A stretch of 64,000 nt of DNA. Source: Lepiota brunneoincarnata (Eukaryota > Basidiomycota > Agaricomycetes > Agaricales > Agaricaceae). Location: positions 93,652-157,651 of the forward strand of contig JAEBUN010000060.1 in the NCBI GenBank assembly GCA_023014365.1, read 5' to 3'. A program made the position numbers and the translations under genes. The notes below the pieces were generated by a model. The model worked only from the letters and a program-made list of their open reading frames with translations. It was not told where the DNA came from and did no database searches. Shown one piece after another: positions 11,815 through 24,109 of this stretch (position 1 is the first letter of the stretch; the number at the start of each line of letters is the position of its first letter).

Positions 11815-14430
11815 CCCAAGCATCTATGACCCACTAAGTAAACCAAAAAAGCTATCAAAGTTGATGGTCCCCATGAAAGTATGTCCACTGGTGTTATTCA
11901 GACCAGTCTCACTAAGCTAACATCCTCCAAGTACTGGAGATTAACTCCAGTAGTAGTGATGGGGTAAAAATGCTGGCCAGGCATTAAAGGCTAACTGACC
12001 ATCATGTGCCCATACCAACAAAGGACCAACAATGGAGATTGATCCTATCAACTCTATTATCAATCAGGTCACTGTTGCTGTTGGACAAATTGACTTCTTC
12101 AACCCTCCAGCAGTGTTCTGGTTTGGAATGTAGAATAATCAGCTTAAGAGCAATAAAAAAGTGATGGATTTTGTGAATTTGATTTAGTCAACTACATTTT
12201 AACCTTTTGTCTCTAGCAATCTCATCCCTCTCATCATTGACCCAGCTGATATCCATCTAGACTGTTTAAATATTGAGATAAATGTAGAGGCTGCACTGTT
12301 CCTGAAACTCACAGATGAGTCACTAGGATCTAGGAGGGTCCTCATCTTTGCTAGGGGTTATCATCATTTTGAGGTATCAAAATATCTGAGGGATGGGGCA
12401 AAGGCTCAAATCATTGCCCTCAAGGCTGAGATCAACATGCACAAAGAAGACCTCAATATACTAGAGGAGGATGCAGTGCACATACCTGCAGAGAATAGCT
12501 TGGAAAAGGTAGAGAAGTAGCTGGTAGCAGAAAAGATAATACTCCAAAAGGTGGGGATGTAGAGTATTTATTGTTGTGTATGATTAAGTCACATCCAATT
12601 GAATAGGATCTTTGCTTATCAACAATGTAGCAGGTGCATACCACCTATCAAACAACTTTGTTGTACATCAATACTTTAAAAGTTTAGCAGAACAGCTCAG
12701 GTGGAAGTTTTGGGAATACTTGATGGCAAAGCAAACTGAGAACACAGTTCCTGGCACATTCAAGAATCACATATCAAAGATAACAGGTGGAGATTTAAAA
12801 GTTCAAACACAAGAAATCAGTGAAGTATATTAAACTCTCATTGAGCTAGACCCACATTTTTATGATGACACAATCTTCTCACCAAAGTTTTTTACAAATA
12901 CAATCCAAAAGTTATTAAGTGTGGTAAAAGATATACTTGAGATTGAGAACAAATGCTAATATCAATACTCCCTAGTTATTGCTCAGGACCATTGAATACT
13001 TGCTTGCTACACTGAAGGGTCTGTATACTAACAAACTATGTGAATTTGCAGATAAGACAAAATACAGCAAGTATATGACTGACTGACAGGGTGGTTTAGA
13101 GGGTGCCATCAGGAGGTGGGAGAACACTATTATATACTCAATTAACCAGCTGGTGGACTCCAGAAAACTTGAGGAATGGCTACAAGACCTGATTGATCAA
13201 GGATATGGCTGAGCTGGATAATATCTTTCTTATAAATCTTGGTAAGGATCCAGCATTATTCATGATAAAAGCACTGATATGGAATGCAATGTGGCTGGTC
13301 TATAGAGCTGACCATCCTGATCTCTTCAATCCTGTAACCACAGATGCTACATACAAAATACTCAAGGATATAAAGAAGAGAATATGTCAATCATTAGGAC
13401 TATGGTTTCCCAACTTTATTCCATCTTACAGCTGGCAAACCATTCTAGCAAAAGCAACTTCCATGTTAGAGTAGATTTTCTTGGCAAGGATTGAAAAGAT
13501 GCTCATTAGTGAGTATTGCTCACATCTGCTTAAATTATCAGATGCTGCAGCCTAGATCTGTACCATACTTGTCTATTGACTCAACTCTGTATGTTTATAC
13601 AATGCCATCTCCAGCTCCAAGAAAATTTCCTTTCCTAATGGTCTTGCTGTACAGACATGCCCTTGGCTATCTGTCAATATTGTAACAATGAAGAAGAATC
13701 ATTGCCATACAAAATTCACCAAGGAACTTTCCACCAATGTCATGAGCAACCTCAAGAAGCTGAAGTTGCTGCAGTGTATTGTAGTTTCTTTAGAAAGCAA
13801 GACCATATGTTTGGAGATTGCTAGTCTCATCACCAACTTGATTTCTTTTCAAACTTGCATTTTCAGCAGCCTACCTAACTTTGTTCTGCTTCAGGTAATT
13901 GAGTTTAACATTGGATGTCTCATGCTTATGGATAGTATTGTAAATACTGATCCAGAAGCTCATATGGACCCAATCCTGCAGGAATATATTCTTCTATCTG
14001 GAATGCAAGGTTCAATTCAATTCCAGCATCATGAGCTATACAGTTCTCCCACAGTCATCCAGGCCAATCTGTTGCACAAAGCCCAGACAGACACATAAGT
14101 CCACAAGCTCAAACAGCTCACAATTGAGGTAATAAGGTCAAAGACTCTGTTAAGAAAAGCTTCAGCTTCCACCCTCTTTGTTCACCTTCAAGATAAAACT
14201 GCTCTCCTAACTCACCAGCAGCCTCTGTTCATATAGAAACCATGCCACCCTCTTAGTCCTACTCCAACCACATCTCAAATCAGTGTTCACCCTGAGGTCA
14301 GTGAGTTTCCCAACCTTTTCCTGGCCTTTGGAGATGAGGATAGTGACTATGTAATAGATTTAGTAAAGCTAGACTATTTGCATTATATATTCCACATTTC
14401 TTCATCATTTTCTTTTCATCTAATTTATCT
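11815..14430 (+). pseudogene. Long degenerate coding region of unknown family
   Basis: Plus-strand frames over about 2.6 kb read as ordinary protein broken by scattered stops and shifts. Examples are IDPINSIINQVTVAVGQIDF (about 12,035), IIDPADIHLDCLNIEINVEA (12,235), KVQTQEISEVY (12,800), MIKDMAELDNIFLINLGKDP (13,193) and VNTDPEAHMDPILQEYILLS (about 13,940). Amino-acid composition is balanced, unlike the low-complexity repeats nearby. I cannot assign a family. It could be one decayed transposon protein or a decayed host gene captured between repeats. Its position among transposons favours the former. Confidence 0.4.
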
Positions 14431-14738
14431 CAATATAAAGCCTCCATAGACCTTGATGCTCCCTCTGGTCACACCATCTAGCCAGATATTCTTGTTTTAC
14501 TACCAGATTTGCTTCACTTTATAATTTTATGTTCTTCATGTTTATACTCTGATCCTATCTTGAAGTCCCTTCTATTTCCAGTGCTGGAAAGTGCAGCACT
14601 TCACCTTGTTCAGAGTCTTTTGTATACCTCCATATTTTGTTTTTGTTTTCATCTCACTCCATCCAGCTCCTCCACGGAAGAGGCCAAAGTCCTCTTTACA
14701 TTTCTTGAAGTACACCTCTTCTGTTAGATGAATAAGAG

Positions 14739-15020
14739 GCCTGGAACCAAGTTGATAAATAAGTGAGGGGTTTCACCCCTCAACCTGTACCTATATACTA
14801 CAGGCAGTACTATAAATACTATAAAATGTCAGAGAACATCAGAGAACAACTATTTACAGTGATAAGATCAAGTTCTGCTAAGAATATTCATTAGGCAACC
14901 TATATCAAAAGGGGAGTAAGAATAGATGAGCAACAACCTGTTACACTGGTTAGATACACCAGGTGATTAGTATACTAAGCTCACTAGGATTGGGATCTGG
15001 CTATCCAGCTATCTCCTTAC
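14739..15020. repeat. Dispersed repeat E, copy 1
   Basis: It matches about 36,480-36,770. Shared blocks include CCAAGTTGATAA, GGGTTTCACCCCTCAACCTG versus GGGCTTCACCCCTCAACCTG, and TAGGATTGGGATCTGGCTAT. Copies differ mostly by transitions. No coding capacity is seen; it may be an LTR or MITE remnant. Confidence 0.65.
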
Positions 15021-15168
15021 ACCTTCTGTCCAGCAAGCTTGCAGCAGCTCTCCTGTGGCTCTTGAAGCCAGTACACTAGCTAAGCCTCCTGTGTCTTTAA
15101 TCAGGGGTTCCTTATCTTGCAGGTATTGTAGGGGGACTGGCATTGTGCACCCTCCCTTATGAAAGGTA

Positions 15169-15727
15169 CAGTTAGGGACAAAACCCTTCTAATGATTTTT
15201 ATACTTCAACAAATATGTTAATAACTGCCCACCTACTAAAGATGAAACCTTCATATTTTAATTGGGAATACCTATATGGCTCATATATCACCCTGCCAAA
15301 TATCATTATGTCATATGCCATTTTGGGAAGTCGGTGAATTAAACAATCATTTAAGGTCATTGAAAGGGTTTTGTCCATCTTTACTTTAATCACATGATTT
15401 TGTTTATTACAGCCAAATAAGTGCAAATAAATGTCATGCGTCTGGTTGGAATATTGTATAAATATAGCTGCTCACTCCCCTAGCTCACACCACCCCTCCA
15501 ACTTTATTTTGCTAACATGTGATCTCTCTCTATGACTTAATGCAACCATATTCTCTCCCTTTTGGACAAAGGCTACTCTGCTACCCATATTGCTTCTACC
15601 ACTGGTCTTGGCCTCAGCACTATATCTCACCTTCACTCCAAATACCATTCAACTTTCAAAGTCACTTGGTGGCTGCCCAACCAAGCTTTCTGTTGGCAAT
15701 ATCAAATATACTACCCATCTTGTTAGG
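15169..15727 (+). mobile_element. Truncated Tc1/mariner copy (5' half)
   Basis: It starts CAGTTAGGGACAAAACCCTT right after a TA and matches the first 560 bp of the Tc1 element at 33,647-35,238. That stretch includes the left terminal repeat and the region encoding the N-terminal helix-turn-helix of the transposase (Met at about 15,516-15,545 depending on frame). The match ends near CTACCCATCTTGTTAGGGTA and the catalytic half is absent. The reading frame is shifted, so this copy is non-functional. Confidence 0.8.
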
Positions 15728-15821
15728 GTAAGTAGGGTGCACCAGAACCAAGTTGATATTCAGGTGCCAATCGTAATCAGCACATGCACTACTTAAATAC
15801 AATAACACTCTGCACACAAAC

Positions 15822-16053
15822 TGGGTAGGAAACACTACTTAGGCTACCAGACATAATGTGTGCAAACAATATACAACAACATTAGATAATATAATTGTAT
15901 GCAGGGTCAAGCTCAGGGATGGGAGTGGCCGAAGGCCAAGGCTAGGCTCAGGCATTGGGCATCAGCTAGAGAGGCCAAGCCCAGACACCCAACCACAGAC
16001 TCCTAGACGTACCTTGTGTAAGGGGGTGTGTACAGTCCCCTTACACATCTTAC
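15822..16053 (+). repeat. Dispersed repeat D, copy 2
   Basis: Second copy of the repeat at 1,465-1,690. Both start near CACTACTTAGGCTAC and end near CCCCTTACA. Differences are mainly transitions, many at CG versus TG/CA positions. Confidence 0.6.
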
Positions 16054-17575
16054 ACTGTGAACCCCTAGGGGTGGTAAAATACAACCTTAAAGAGTAAGTC
16101 GTGTAAATTACACCAGGTAGTGTTGTATCTTGGGATGTAGGAAAAAATAGTATTTTCTGTAGGATGAGTTTTGACGGTAAATCTAGATATTTACGCCAGA
16201 AAATGTCATCAGTGTAATGGTGTAATATATGGAGGGTGGTATAAGGCAACTTAAAGGAGCAGAATGGGGTATAGCCACACGTACCATTGTTTTTCACGAC
16301 TTAGGAAAGCGCAACAATTTTAGTAGAATGTTTTTCAATAGCAAACATAAATATTAATTGCTAGTATACAATAGAGTAATATACTGGAGGTTTGGCTACT
16401 GTCAAGGTGGAAAATGGAATGCGACACCCAGCCAGAGGATGAAGCAGAGGGCAGGGGAGGATGGTGGCCACACAGATGGCATTTCCGTGCAGGGCAATGT
16501 AGTGCCATGGTGCAGTAAGGGGCAATGGGGCCCCAGAAGCATTTGCTCAACCTGTAGAGGTGTGTCTGCCAAAAGGAGTGGCCTCTGGGACATTAAAATG
16601 AACAAAAAAAACAGAAACCTGGTGTGTGTATTTGCTCCTGGGGCCAAGAGGTGCAGCCACAAGAGTGGCAGCCCTTGTAGTTGTAGGGGATGGTGGACCA
16701 TGGAGCCGCATTTACTGTGCTGTTGTATTGAGCATTTGCATTTGTACTTGTGTATCTTGCAGCTCCTGATAAGTGTGACAAGTGCTGCACCACTGTTGTT
16801 CTCACCATCATTGCCAAATTCACTTGCATACATGTCATATGCTTACCTCTACTCACGCAAGTACAAAAGGCTGTCCTGGGAAGAGAGGGGAAAGGCAAGG
16901 GCTGCCTTGGAGGTCACTAAAAGCACCCACAAGAAGAAAGTATCTGGAATGGCTGCGGGTCGGGCAATAGATTGGGTTTTAATGTGAGTATTAATGGAAC
17001 GGATGTGATTGGTGGCTGAAGAATGCGAAGGGGAGTAAAACATTCTTCAAAGTCAGATAAAGATGAACACTGGATGGTCTGGGGGTTCTGTGGTGTGCAT
17101 GCCATTGTAACATTCCATATCTATGAGGGGACTGTTCCAGCAAAGTTTTTTGCAAATGGGGGAGTCTGGTCACCTGGGGGGAAGTGTCTTGATATAATCC
17201 AAACTTGGTGTTGGTGAAATGTGGATTAGGAGTGTACATAAGCTCAAAAATAAAATCCTTACTGTCTTGCATGTGCCACCCAATGAATATCTCAATAGAT
17301 TGCTTCCAACTAATGGTACTCTGAGCAATACTAGCCAGGATAAAGTCACAAAATTGAATACAGAGCATGGTGTGCATCCATTGTAAGTCCTACATCCTGT
17401 TCTCAGTACCTGATTGCACTACATGGTTGCTCTACCAGCGATTGAATGTACTGAAGGATTTCACTGCTATTTTCATTACATTGATTGTTAGCCCCCAAGT
17501 GCTGTTCAGCTAACTGCACAAACTTACTATAAATCGAAAGTTAATCTAACAATATAACAGGAAATACAAACCAAG
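16054..17575. other. Region with ORF-sized open frames but no recognised gene
   Basis: Overlapping open frames occur on both strands, for example plus 16,358-16,987 and minus 16,991-17,377. The minus frame near 17,200-17,377 (for example ILASIAQSTISWKQSIEIFI) looks protein-like but has no domain I know. The open frames overlap one another on opposite strands, so most must be chance. I would not annotate a gene here. Confidence 0.25.
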
Positions 17576-18384
17576 AAGGATCGGTCTCAGGATGCAAAGT
17601 TGATATTTCAAAAGTCTCAGGTGCCGATGAACAAATTCACTGAAAAATTGGTCCAAATTGCCAATGGGATACTTCTGGCCATTAAACTCATCATTTCCAA
17701 ACTACAAGAAGGGAACAAGAGGCCCAAATCACTGTGGGCCCAATGGGAGCGGACACAAACAAGGGCCATAAGGATGGGTAGCAAGCACCATTTATCCAAT
17801 CTTGACGCGTCCATCCACCTGTTGGTGCACAGTCCACATATGCAGGTGAACCCAAACACTGTCCTGATTTTTGCCATGCTATCGAGCCTTCCAGACGGGT
17901 TCTCATGCTGACAGGGGGCCATTGATGAACTGCAAAGCCACTCACCAGCAATGATCCATCTTCAGGGGGCACTGGTATCCCTGCAACAGGTATCACTCAT
18001 CTATGTCGATGGACCTGAGGGGAACCTCCGATATCGAGTGCTTGTGCCAATCCGGGAGTTTGGCATAAAGATGGGGATGGATCATCCTCTCAAGAGCTGC
18101 TTAGGTGCTTTCTACGCCAAAATGACAAAGTGCTTTGCGGATTATACAGATCCCGCTGGCCATGACATCGTTCCACCAGAACTTCTCAATGTACACTCGG
18201 TGTTCACGAAAGTGCTTAAAAAAGGCTGAGTGGACGAGATGACTATCAACGCTTCTATTCATTACACCCTCTGGTGCATCTATTTGGGTAATCCCACTCC
18301 AGAGATCGTTGAACTGGCACTGCAACAATCAGAAACCCAATATAGTTTTCGAAATATAGCTGCGAATTCATTTGCTATCAGCTT
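17576..18384 (+). pseudogene. Unidentified coding-like fragment
   Basis: Successive plus-strand frames at 17,600-17,911 and 17,951-18,229 give plausible protein (EKLVQIANGILLAIKLIISK; YVDGPEGNLRYRVLVPIREF), separated by stops. It lies directly upstream of the LINE-like tail at 18,385-19,440 and may belong to the same element. Function is not recognised. Confidence 0.3.
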
Positions 18385-19440
18385 CTAATGTTCAGGAGTA
18401 AGCAGGGAACGTGGAAGACAAACTGCATCCAATATGTCCAAGCAGTGAATGAACTCCATATCAAAAATGCTGTCATTGCTGCTACCACAAACCTCACACT
18501 CGTGCAACTCCAAAGAGAGCTTCATAATCAGCAATGGTAGACCCCCCCTGAACCTCTCCAGCCTTCCCTGTGATGGTGTTGATATGCCGATTTCATGCCT
18601 ATACATGAATTCCGTACTCCGGAACAATTCTCTACATAGAAACATTGGCTATATCATTAAAGAACTCTATAGAGGATTGGTACTATGTCCCATAGTAGCC
18701 GGTTTGACTGAAATGAAGATATTCGAGCCTTGGAAGTGTTCAAACCAGCTCATTATCACTAAGCTTAGTGAACCAAGCTATCAGAACACTCTCTGGAGGG
18801 ATTCAGGACTCTACATAGTCTATCAAGTATACTCTGGTCGCATCAAGGGATCTTACGAGCAGTTTTCTGATGAACCCGAATGCATTTGAACATAAAGAAT
18901 GTACCTAGCGGCTGTTGCAGGTGTATTACACCTACAGTGAGCCCAATAATGATAACCAGACCACGGAACGGAACATCCAACATTCAGGAGGTGACAACTG
19001 ATGCCCAAAACCCTAGAAATATCAAAGACTCATAATTAGCAAGTGCTTTGTGGGTCCCAGCACCTCAGCATACTGCCTAACTGAGATTAATTACAATGGA
19101 TCAAGGGATTGTCCATATGCTATACATTCCAATCATAATTGATCTGGAGGCTTAAACGTGCTCATGTGGATGCAGAATAATGCAGACAAGCATGGAACAC
19201 ATCTGGCTGGATTGCCATTCGTCAATCAGAGAAAAACCCATAACCCAGGGCAAGGTAGAAATGCTGCTAAACCCTCCAAAATGTTCTACAGTACCTGTAA
19301 CAATTAAGCTTATTGTTTTCTATTTCATATTTACTATCTCTCATATGTATCTAAACAATATGGATATGGTCGCACTTGTTCATGGAGAAGCAAGAGGTCT
19401 CACCCCTGCTTCCACATGCAAGTCTGCAAGCTGTGATCAA
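18385..19440 (+). pseudogene. LINE-like 3' remnant with CxCx8Hx4C motif, plus copy
   Basis: This region is homologous, in inverted orientation, to about 36,770-38,100. Near 19,156-19,205 one frame encodes CGCRIMQTSMEHIWLDC, which fits the cysteine-histidine motif (CxCx8Hx4C) found at the C terminus of many fungal LINE polyproteins. The same motif is conserved in the inverted copy. Upstream frames (for example IKELYRGLVLCPIVAGL at about 18,655) are shared between the two copies but broken by stops. The LINE identity is inferred from the terminal motif and context. Confidence 0.45.
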
Positions 19441-19837
19441 GAACAGTTTCAGAGGACTACTTAGTGTGCGTCGTTAAGTGTGATTTCTTCAGTTATTGAC
19501 CAACCCAGAGACAGAGACAGAGAATAGAGTCCAGAGTTTAGAGTTCCAGAGTGCTAGAGACAGAGACAGAGACAGAGAACAGAGTTCAGAGACTAGAGAC
19601 CAGAGACTAGAGACCCCGTGCTTTGAATTGACAGGGATTGTCCTTTCACTGTTGCACCGTATGGCTAAGATAACTTTAACGGCTGTTCGTTAACCTCTAA
19701 AAACACTATTCTCTTGAATTTCGCTGTCAGAACGCACCCCCAGAACACCTAAAAGACGAAACTGTTCATTATCTATCTCATACTACTTGTATTAACCTAA
19801 GCTTATCAAATTTCGACTAAGCTTAGTGAGAACAAGC
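19441..19837. other. Spacer with short AGACAGAGA-type repeats
   Basis: Bases about 19,507-19,612 contain repeated GACAGAGACAGAGA and GAGACTAGAGACCAGAGA units, a small degenerate microsatellite. No gene is apparent. Confidence 0.5.
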
Positions 19838-21580
19838 CCTTTATCTATATTAAAACCCACAAACATTTCCACCTTTTCACTGGTACAAAAATACCTGCTG
19901 CTGATGCCCTTTCCTGTCATCCCAATCATATTCCCAATGAAGATGAGGACAACAAATCCGTAACGATGTTACCCAAGTCTGTGTTCATCAACACTGTCAA
20001 CCAGGAAACCCGTGACAACATACTCCACCATGATAACTACGACCCGCACACTGCCGAACAGATTACTGCCCTCCTGACCCCTCCATATATTTTGATGGAT
20101 TCCCACTACTCCATAACACAAACCCTGAAAGGTCTAATTGTTACCTTTGATGGTAAAACCATTCCACCAGAAGACCTCGAACTCCGCTGCCGTATCATAT
20201 GGAAGTATCATAATTCTCCCACTGCTGGTCACCCTAGTATCAACACAACCCTTCACGCATTGGAGCATGATTTCTACTGGCCTGGTATGGCCAGTTTTAC
20301 ACATGATTATGTCAAAGGATGCGCTGACTGTCAGCAGTTTAAAATTAACCAACACCCTGCCAAACCTGCCTTTACCCCTATCCCAGCACCCAAATTGAAC
20401 TGCCCATTCGCACAGATCTCGATGGATCTCATCACCAACCTCCCTCCCTCCACTGGCTTTGACTCAAATCTGTCCATTGTGGACCATGGACTCTCGAAGG
20501 GGGTAATTCTCACTGCTACCAACAAAACTGCAACTGCTGACGACATCACCAACATCATTCTCAACAAAGTATACCTGTGTTATGGTCAACCTGAACAAAT
20601 CATATCTGACTATGACCCACGCTTTACTGCATACTCATTCCAGAAACTGTTAGAACAACTCGAAATAACCCCCACGATGACCACAGCCTATCACCCCAAA
20701 ACAGATGGAGCAACTGAACATTCCCATCAGGAAACCCAAGCATATCTCTCCATTTTCTGTTTGCACCACCCTGAAAATTGGTCACAGGCCCTCCCACTCC
20801 TTGAATTCACATACAACAGCTGACCACATGCCTTACAGAAACAAACACCGTTTGAAATTATCATGGGAATACAACCAAAAGCACTTCCCACCATCCTCCT
20901 CAAAACTGAATCTCCCACCATCAACAACCACATAGAACTCATCAATCTTTACCGTTGAAATGCTAAAACTATACATGAGACTGCCATGAAACACATGGAA
21001 AACTGATGTCAATCTAAGTTTACCCCATTCCATGGGAAACAAATGGTTTGGCTTGATGCCCGCAACTTAAATACTCTGTATGTCACATGTAAAATGGCCC
21101 CCAAATGTCTTGGACCATTCCATATCCTTGACGTTCTATCCCCTGTTTCATATCGACTCAAACTCCCCAAACACTGGAAAATTCACCCTGTATTCCATGC
21201 CCAACTCCTCATGCCGTACACCAAAACCGAAACATATAGTCCCAATTACATCCAACCTCTACCTCAAATCGTCGAAGGCAAAGAAGTATATGAAATCAAA
21301 GCAATACTAAACCACCAAAAATGACAAAACCGCCTCAAATACCTCATCAAATGGCTTGGATGGCCCAAATCTGAAAATACCTGGGAACCCAAAACACATT
21401 TCAAGTCACTTCCAGAAGGGGAACTAGACCCAAAATGCCAGATGGAACCACCCTGCCCAAAATGCACAAAGAAGGAGATGCAGTTGCATACCTATTGGAG
21501 TACAAGTAGCTCCATAACCTTAACCAAAACAATGAAAACATGCCTGTTGTTCATTCTTCCCTTAAAACCACAAAGAAACC
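19838..21580 (+). pseudogene. Chromovirus copy 2: RNase H end, integrase and chromodomain
   Basis: The coding sequence of a Ty3/Gypsy pol starts abruptly inside the RNase H end (FHLFTGTKIPAADALSCHP at about 19,865). The integrase follows. Its HHCC zinc finger includes GHPSINTTLHALEHDFYWPG and CADCQQFK. The core shows the D, D, E triad in QISMDLITNLP, IISDYDPRFTA and HPKTDGATEHSHQ. After a stop at 20,821 the frame continues with further stops to the GPF region (KCLGPFHILD) and then a chromodomain (RLKYLIKWLGWPKSENTWEP, about 21,333-21,392). The chromodomain marks it as a chromovirus, a group that targets chromatin. Gag, protease and RT are missing, so the copy is 5'-truncated. Confidence 0.85.
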
Positions 21581-21589
21581 ACGCCGTTC

Positions 21590-22780
21590 TTGTCACCACC
21601 CTTACTGAAAATAAACTGTACCACCTCATTTAACAGCACAATGCCCTCCTTTGTCTGCTCGCTTCCCTCTGAATCCACTCTTATTTCTACCCTGCCTATG
21701 TTAGATGGGACTACTAGATCCTCATCCACGCAACCTGACACCAACTGCATCATCGATCAATTCCTCGTCAAAAGTGCTCTTAATACCACTGACAACACAC
21801 CGACCTACATACCACAACAGACCACTCCCCCCAGTCCCGTTCCACCAATTGCTGAGGAACCAACCACTGTCCCCACTCCCCTGCGCATTGTTACCATTAG
21901 CAACTATCTTAATGAAGTCAACAGTGCCTCTACCCTCGTCTTTTCCCTTTTTATCACCCCAACACCACTGCTACCACAAGATACACGTAATGGATTCTTC
22001 CAACTCCATGAAAACCTCCTTTGCCTACAAGGCCTCAAACAAAGCATCAAAAGAGTCAAAGAGGCAAACCAAAATACGTTCAACCACCTTTGGGCTGACC
22101 CCACCTTCCACCGAATCTTCACCGAGCATTGCAGCTCCACAACTGGTATACAGATTGCACCCACAATCCCTGATTCGATTCAATCCATGCTGTCTGAACA
22201 ACTACCCTGATGAGTTCATTCCACCCACTGATGAGTTTGACCTGAACAACCTCCAAGTCCTCCTACCCTGCCTGTTGTTGTACCCCCCACCTCTGCACCA
22301 CCACCCCAAACTTGACAACAAACAGTGGACAAATTCACCCAACAAATGGAAGCCCATCAACAGTCGGAGACCCACCTCTTACCCCTGAGACCTCCCCAAC
22401 ATTGTACCACCCCCACCGTCACACCCCAAACTGTGACAACCCGTTTGTACAATGTTGGAAGAAATCACTGTTTCAAGTGCCATCAAATTGGCCACTGGGT
22501 ATACAGCTGTCCCCAATACACCTGCTGCCACTGCAACTGCTCCACACTGGGCCATTACATGCAGACCTGCCCCATCTATCACCAGAACCACTGCAATGCC
22601 ATACTCAAAAGAATGGCACAATGCTATCCCACTACCCCTGGATGAATGTACAATATCATTGGCGATGGCCACTACAATGATTATGATTACAACTATGATG
22701 GATATGTTGACTATTAGGAGAGATCCTTGCCCAACACCCATGCCCTGCTGACTATTGGTTTTGAAACAGAGTTCAAAAGT
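21590..22780 (+). pseudogene. Extra 3' ORF of chromovirus copy 2 with double CCHC knuckle
   Basis: Downstream of the chromodomain is a second coding region. Its first part (21,590-22,210) encodes a Pro/Thr/Ser-rich segment followed by a more ordered stretch (FQLHENLLCLQGLKQSIKRV). Its end (about 22,465-22,570) encodes CFKCHQIGHWVYSC, a perfect CX2CX4HX4C zinc knuckle, and then a second, degenerate cluster ending GHYMQTC. The same layout is preserved at 1-680. It lies between the chromodomain and the polypurine tract (22,782-22,793). In Ty3/Gypsy elements the knuckle belongs to Gag at the 5' end, so this position is unusual. It is broken by frameshifts. Confidence 0.7.
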
Positions 22781-22793
22781 TAGAAGGGGGTAA

Positions 22794-23145
22794 TGTTACC
22801 ATTTTCCCCTTTACGTGCCTGCCCATATATTTTTACTTATCACATGCCACCGCCCATTGTCAGCGCCCACCTATATTTAGTTATCACATGCCACCACCTG
22901 TTTATAGTTAGTTTCTCTTTGGCTTGTGATTCTTGCCTGTTTGCATGTGATTCTCCCTCTTATCACATGCCAGTCACCTCAGTAGTATATATAGACCTAG
23001 CTACCACTTGTATTCTTTAGCTTTGTCTTATTATACACCATATTTGTTCCTGTTCATTGGTGTTGCCTTTGACTTGCTTGCATTACTCAACAGTCAACTT
23101 GTCGTTGATCGCATTGAACCTTGCAGATGCCCAACCTGCGTAACA
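22794..23145 (+). repeat. 3' LTR of chromovirus copy 2
   Basis: It runs from TGTTACC to GCGTAACA, directly after a GAAGGGGGTAA tract. It is longer than the copy at 681-987 because a segment containing TATCACATGCCACC is duplicated near 22,840-22,900. A TATA-like stretch (agtatatatagacc) lies near 22,983. Confidence 0.85.
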
Positions 23146-23171
23146 GTGCTCTCGACTGAGGCTCCAGTGAA

Positions 23172-24109
23172 AAGCGGATTACTTTATGAGATTGAAAACA
23201 AAGTTTGTTAACAAGTTCACTAATTCCGACTTTATAAGTTTGTAGGGGAGAGGTTGTCACAAATCTCCAGAAATATATTCAATTCTAATGTTTTTAGGGT
23301 TTTGGTAAGTTATTCTCTTAGTCTCAAACTAGATAGACAGTTGTCCTATCTGAATACAATGGGAACTTTGACAGTCATTACTATATAATATGTTAACTAA
23401 TATCTTCATGATTTGATAAGTCAGGCAAAACACAAGCTTTTGCAATCAGTGAGCCTCCATAGACCTAGCAGACAGCATGTTCTAATGGGCCCTAGCATAC
23501 TATGTTCTTTTCTCTTGACAATACTATAAATTTACACTACCCAGTGAGATAGGCTTTTGACAAGCTCCTGCAGTAAGTGTCTTTGAGCTAGTAGGCCTAG
23601 CAAACAGCATTATCTCATGGGCCCTAGTGCACTACAGCTTCTGAACAATGCAATAAAACTTTATACTACTCAGCGAGACAGGCTTCTTGCAAGCTCCTGC
23701 AGTAAGTATCTTTAAACTAGATAGACCTAGTGGACAGCGATTTCAACAGGCCCTAGCATACTATGTTTGCTTCTCAATTAAACAGCTCTACAATTCAATG
23801 GTATACTTCTGAGGCAAGGCTTCTAAGAGGAACCCAAAGAAATGGAAGTTAGTGAACTTTCTACTTAAGAACAGAAGAGTCATATCAACTTGTATTCAGC
23901 TCTCAAGTCAAGCAGAAGGGTCTGTCAATATCTCAATCATTTCAAAGGGTCTGGTTTTAAAAAGTATAACTCTTTTAAGTCTCTGGTGGTCTATGACTGG
24001 AGAAAATCGCGTAAAATTGCTTTATATTCCTATCCTAATTGACCATGCAATCAGGGGGGAGAACTAGGCAAGTGGTTTCTTACCTCCCATGTAATTTACA
24101 GACCAGTTT
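23172..24109. repeat. Repeat C, copy 2, left segment
   Basis: It matches 8,187-9,120 of copy 1. The match stops exactly where the LTR of the minus-strand Ty3 element begins. The remainder of this copy continues at 33,263 and again at 35,239. Confidence 0.8.

Noticed and set aside
16358..16987. 209-residue plus-strand frame in the repeat region
   Set aside because: Three overlapping minus-strand frames of similar length cover the same bases, composition is odd (Cys- and Trp-rich), and no domain is recognisable.
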